From the NCBI GenBank assembly GCA_964523105.1, contig CAZFZN010000026.1:1-64000 (forward strand): DNA of 64,000 nt, written 5' to 3'. The stretch's first letter is position 1. Every line of letters begins with the position of its first letter. Made by a program: the position numbers and the translations under genes. The DNA comes from V1-33 sp964523105. GTDB taxonomy: Bacteria > Verrucomicrobiota > Verrucomicrobiia > Verrucomicrobiales > V1-33. The notes beneath the pieces are model-generated. The model had not been told where the DNA came from. It did not search any database and saw only the letters and a list, made by a program, of their open reading frames with translations. Below are positions 63,299-64,000 of the stretch, in pieces.

Positions 63299-64000
63299 TC
63301 AGGGCGTGCCAAGAAATTTGTTGGGGGACTGGACTGTGACGGCGGGGGCTCCCATGCCGGTGCAGGCGATGGCGGTATTCGCGGAAACGCCGACTCCATT
63401 GGCGGGGCGGTGGCCGATGCAGTAGCTGGCGGTGATGGCCTGAATGCCAATGCCGCCCGTGGAGGTGCCGTGGCAGTTGGTGGCAATGTGGCAGAAGATG
63501 CCCTGACCGACGCTGCTCTCGCCTTTGGAGTTGAGTACGGTCTGGGCGTTGATGCCATTGCCTGTGGTGGCGGCGGCGCCGCGGCTGTTTTGCACGATCC
63601 CGCCGGTGGCATCGATGCCGTGCGAGCCGTTCTCCGTGCTCTCACCGGTGCAATTGTTCACCAGTTCTGTGGCAACGATGGCGCTGAGGCGGGATTTCCG
63701 CACGGTGCTGTCGAACACCTGCGCCGCGGTGATGCCGCTCTTGCCGCAGATTTCCACCTGGCAGCGTTCCACCGTGGAGCCGGGGACTTCGATGCCGTGA
63801 TCGGCCACGCCGCGGATGTTCAAATCACAGAGGCGGATGCCGGTTCCCGTGCCGGTGACGGCGGAGCGCCATCCGATGCCGGAAAATACGCCGCCAGGAC
63901 CAAAGAATGAGGCCCCGCGGATGTGACCGTTGCGCACGATGACGTTGGAGCTGGCACCGAGGCTGATGGCATGGCCGGCGGGAGCGGCACTGCTGGAAAC
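63299..64000 (-). CDS. Right-handed beta-helix-like protein, 5' truncated by the window edge
   Basis: The reading frame is open to the right edge, so the start is outside the window. The visible 233 residues contain Cys/Gly-rich, irregular repeats such as 'NGHIRGASFFG', 'GITAAQVFDSTVRKSRLSA', 'NCTGESTENGSHGIDATGG' and 'SYCIGHRPANGVGVSANT', the pattern of parallel beta-helix (PbH1) domains with Asn/Gly turns. The stop is at 63299. A surface or secreted structural protein is likely. It is upstream of the GWINF-repeat gene, so the two may be one transcript. Confidence 0.8.
   Translation of the reverse strand, partial: VSSSAAPAGHAISLGASSNVIVRNGHIRGASFFGPGGVFSGIGWRSAVTGTGTGIRLCDLNIRGVADHGIEVPGSTVERCQVEICGKSGITAAQVFDSTVRKSRLSAIVATELVNNCTGESTENGSHGIDATGGIVQNSRGAAATTGNGINAQTVLNSKGESSVGQGIFCHIATNCHGTSTGGIGIQAITASYCIGHRPANGVGVSANTAIACTGMGAPAVTVQSPNKFLGTP

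Noticed and set aside
1..64000. tRNA, rRNA or riboswitch genes
   Set aside because: I looked for conserved tRNA loop words, rRNA segments and common riboswitch motifs and found none I could support.

Overview
This 64 kb window is GC-rich chromosomal DNA that most resembles a verrucomicrobial (PVC superphylum) genome. The family content supports this: a Tat-exported DUF1501 protein, a two-domain DUF1080 protein, a PVC-type membrane-bound dehydrogenase, PEP-CTERM proteins, two ECF sigma factor / Ser-Thr kinase pairs, and many exported proteins ending in a calcium-loop segment plus a small beta domain. The assignment is inference from gene families; no rRNA or tRNA gene was recognised in the window.

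Layout. 0.7-9.3 kb: a 2289-aa exported metzincin/Calx-beta protein next to a DUF1501 gene. 10-16 kb: a giant Ser/Thr kinase (zinc ribbon, apparent pseudokinase, active kinase, membrane helix, export-type beta domains) with its own ECF sigma gene upstream. 16.3-22.5 kb: an AT-richer accessory stretch with a lipoprotein-caspase gene pair, an exported calcium-loop protein, two overlapping lipoprotein-like genes, and a 435-bp near-identical copy of the DUF1501 3' end. 22.6-33.3 kb: UPF0114, a huge GDSL/dehydrogenase/HEAT/discoidin/azurin fusion, an adenylate kinase-like gene, a glycosyltransferase-like membrane protein and a PEP-CTERM protein. 33.3-43.7 kb: mostly core genes (ilvD, a Gfo/Idh/MocA oxidoreductase, a U32 peptidase, rbfA-nrnA-truB, a radical SAM HemN-like gene coupled to a chorismate lyase-like gene). 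44-51 kb: a minus-strand series of ECF sigma, Ser/Thr kinase, beta-propeller protein and subtilase. 51-64 kb: YhhN, DUF1080, an FG-GAP protein, a disrupted IS1634-type transposase, a propeller-sensor histidine kinase, a protein with GWINF repeats and a truncated beta-helix protein.

How the genes work together. Two loci pair an ECF sigma factor with a membrane-spanning Ser/Thr kinase, which suggests phosphorylation-based control of exported proteins; the second pair is followed on the same strand by two exported proteins. rbfA, nrnA and truB form a translation/RNA-maintenance operon.

The most unusual feature is the number of small palindromic elements, several of them inside coding sequence. 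Four elements are built from 7-bp units arranged as a purine arm followed by a complementary pyrimidine arm. Two of them sit in frame inside one kinase gene, and the larger is 147 bp (21 units, 49 codons). The U32 peptidase gene carries two further palindromes in frame, one of which shares a 24-bp stretch with an intergenic perfect inverted repeat 13.5 kb away. An 80-bp insert splits the transposase frame. The hexamer CCTGAC also looks over-used on coding strands.
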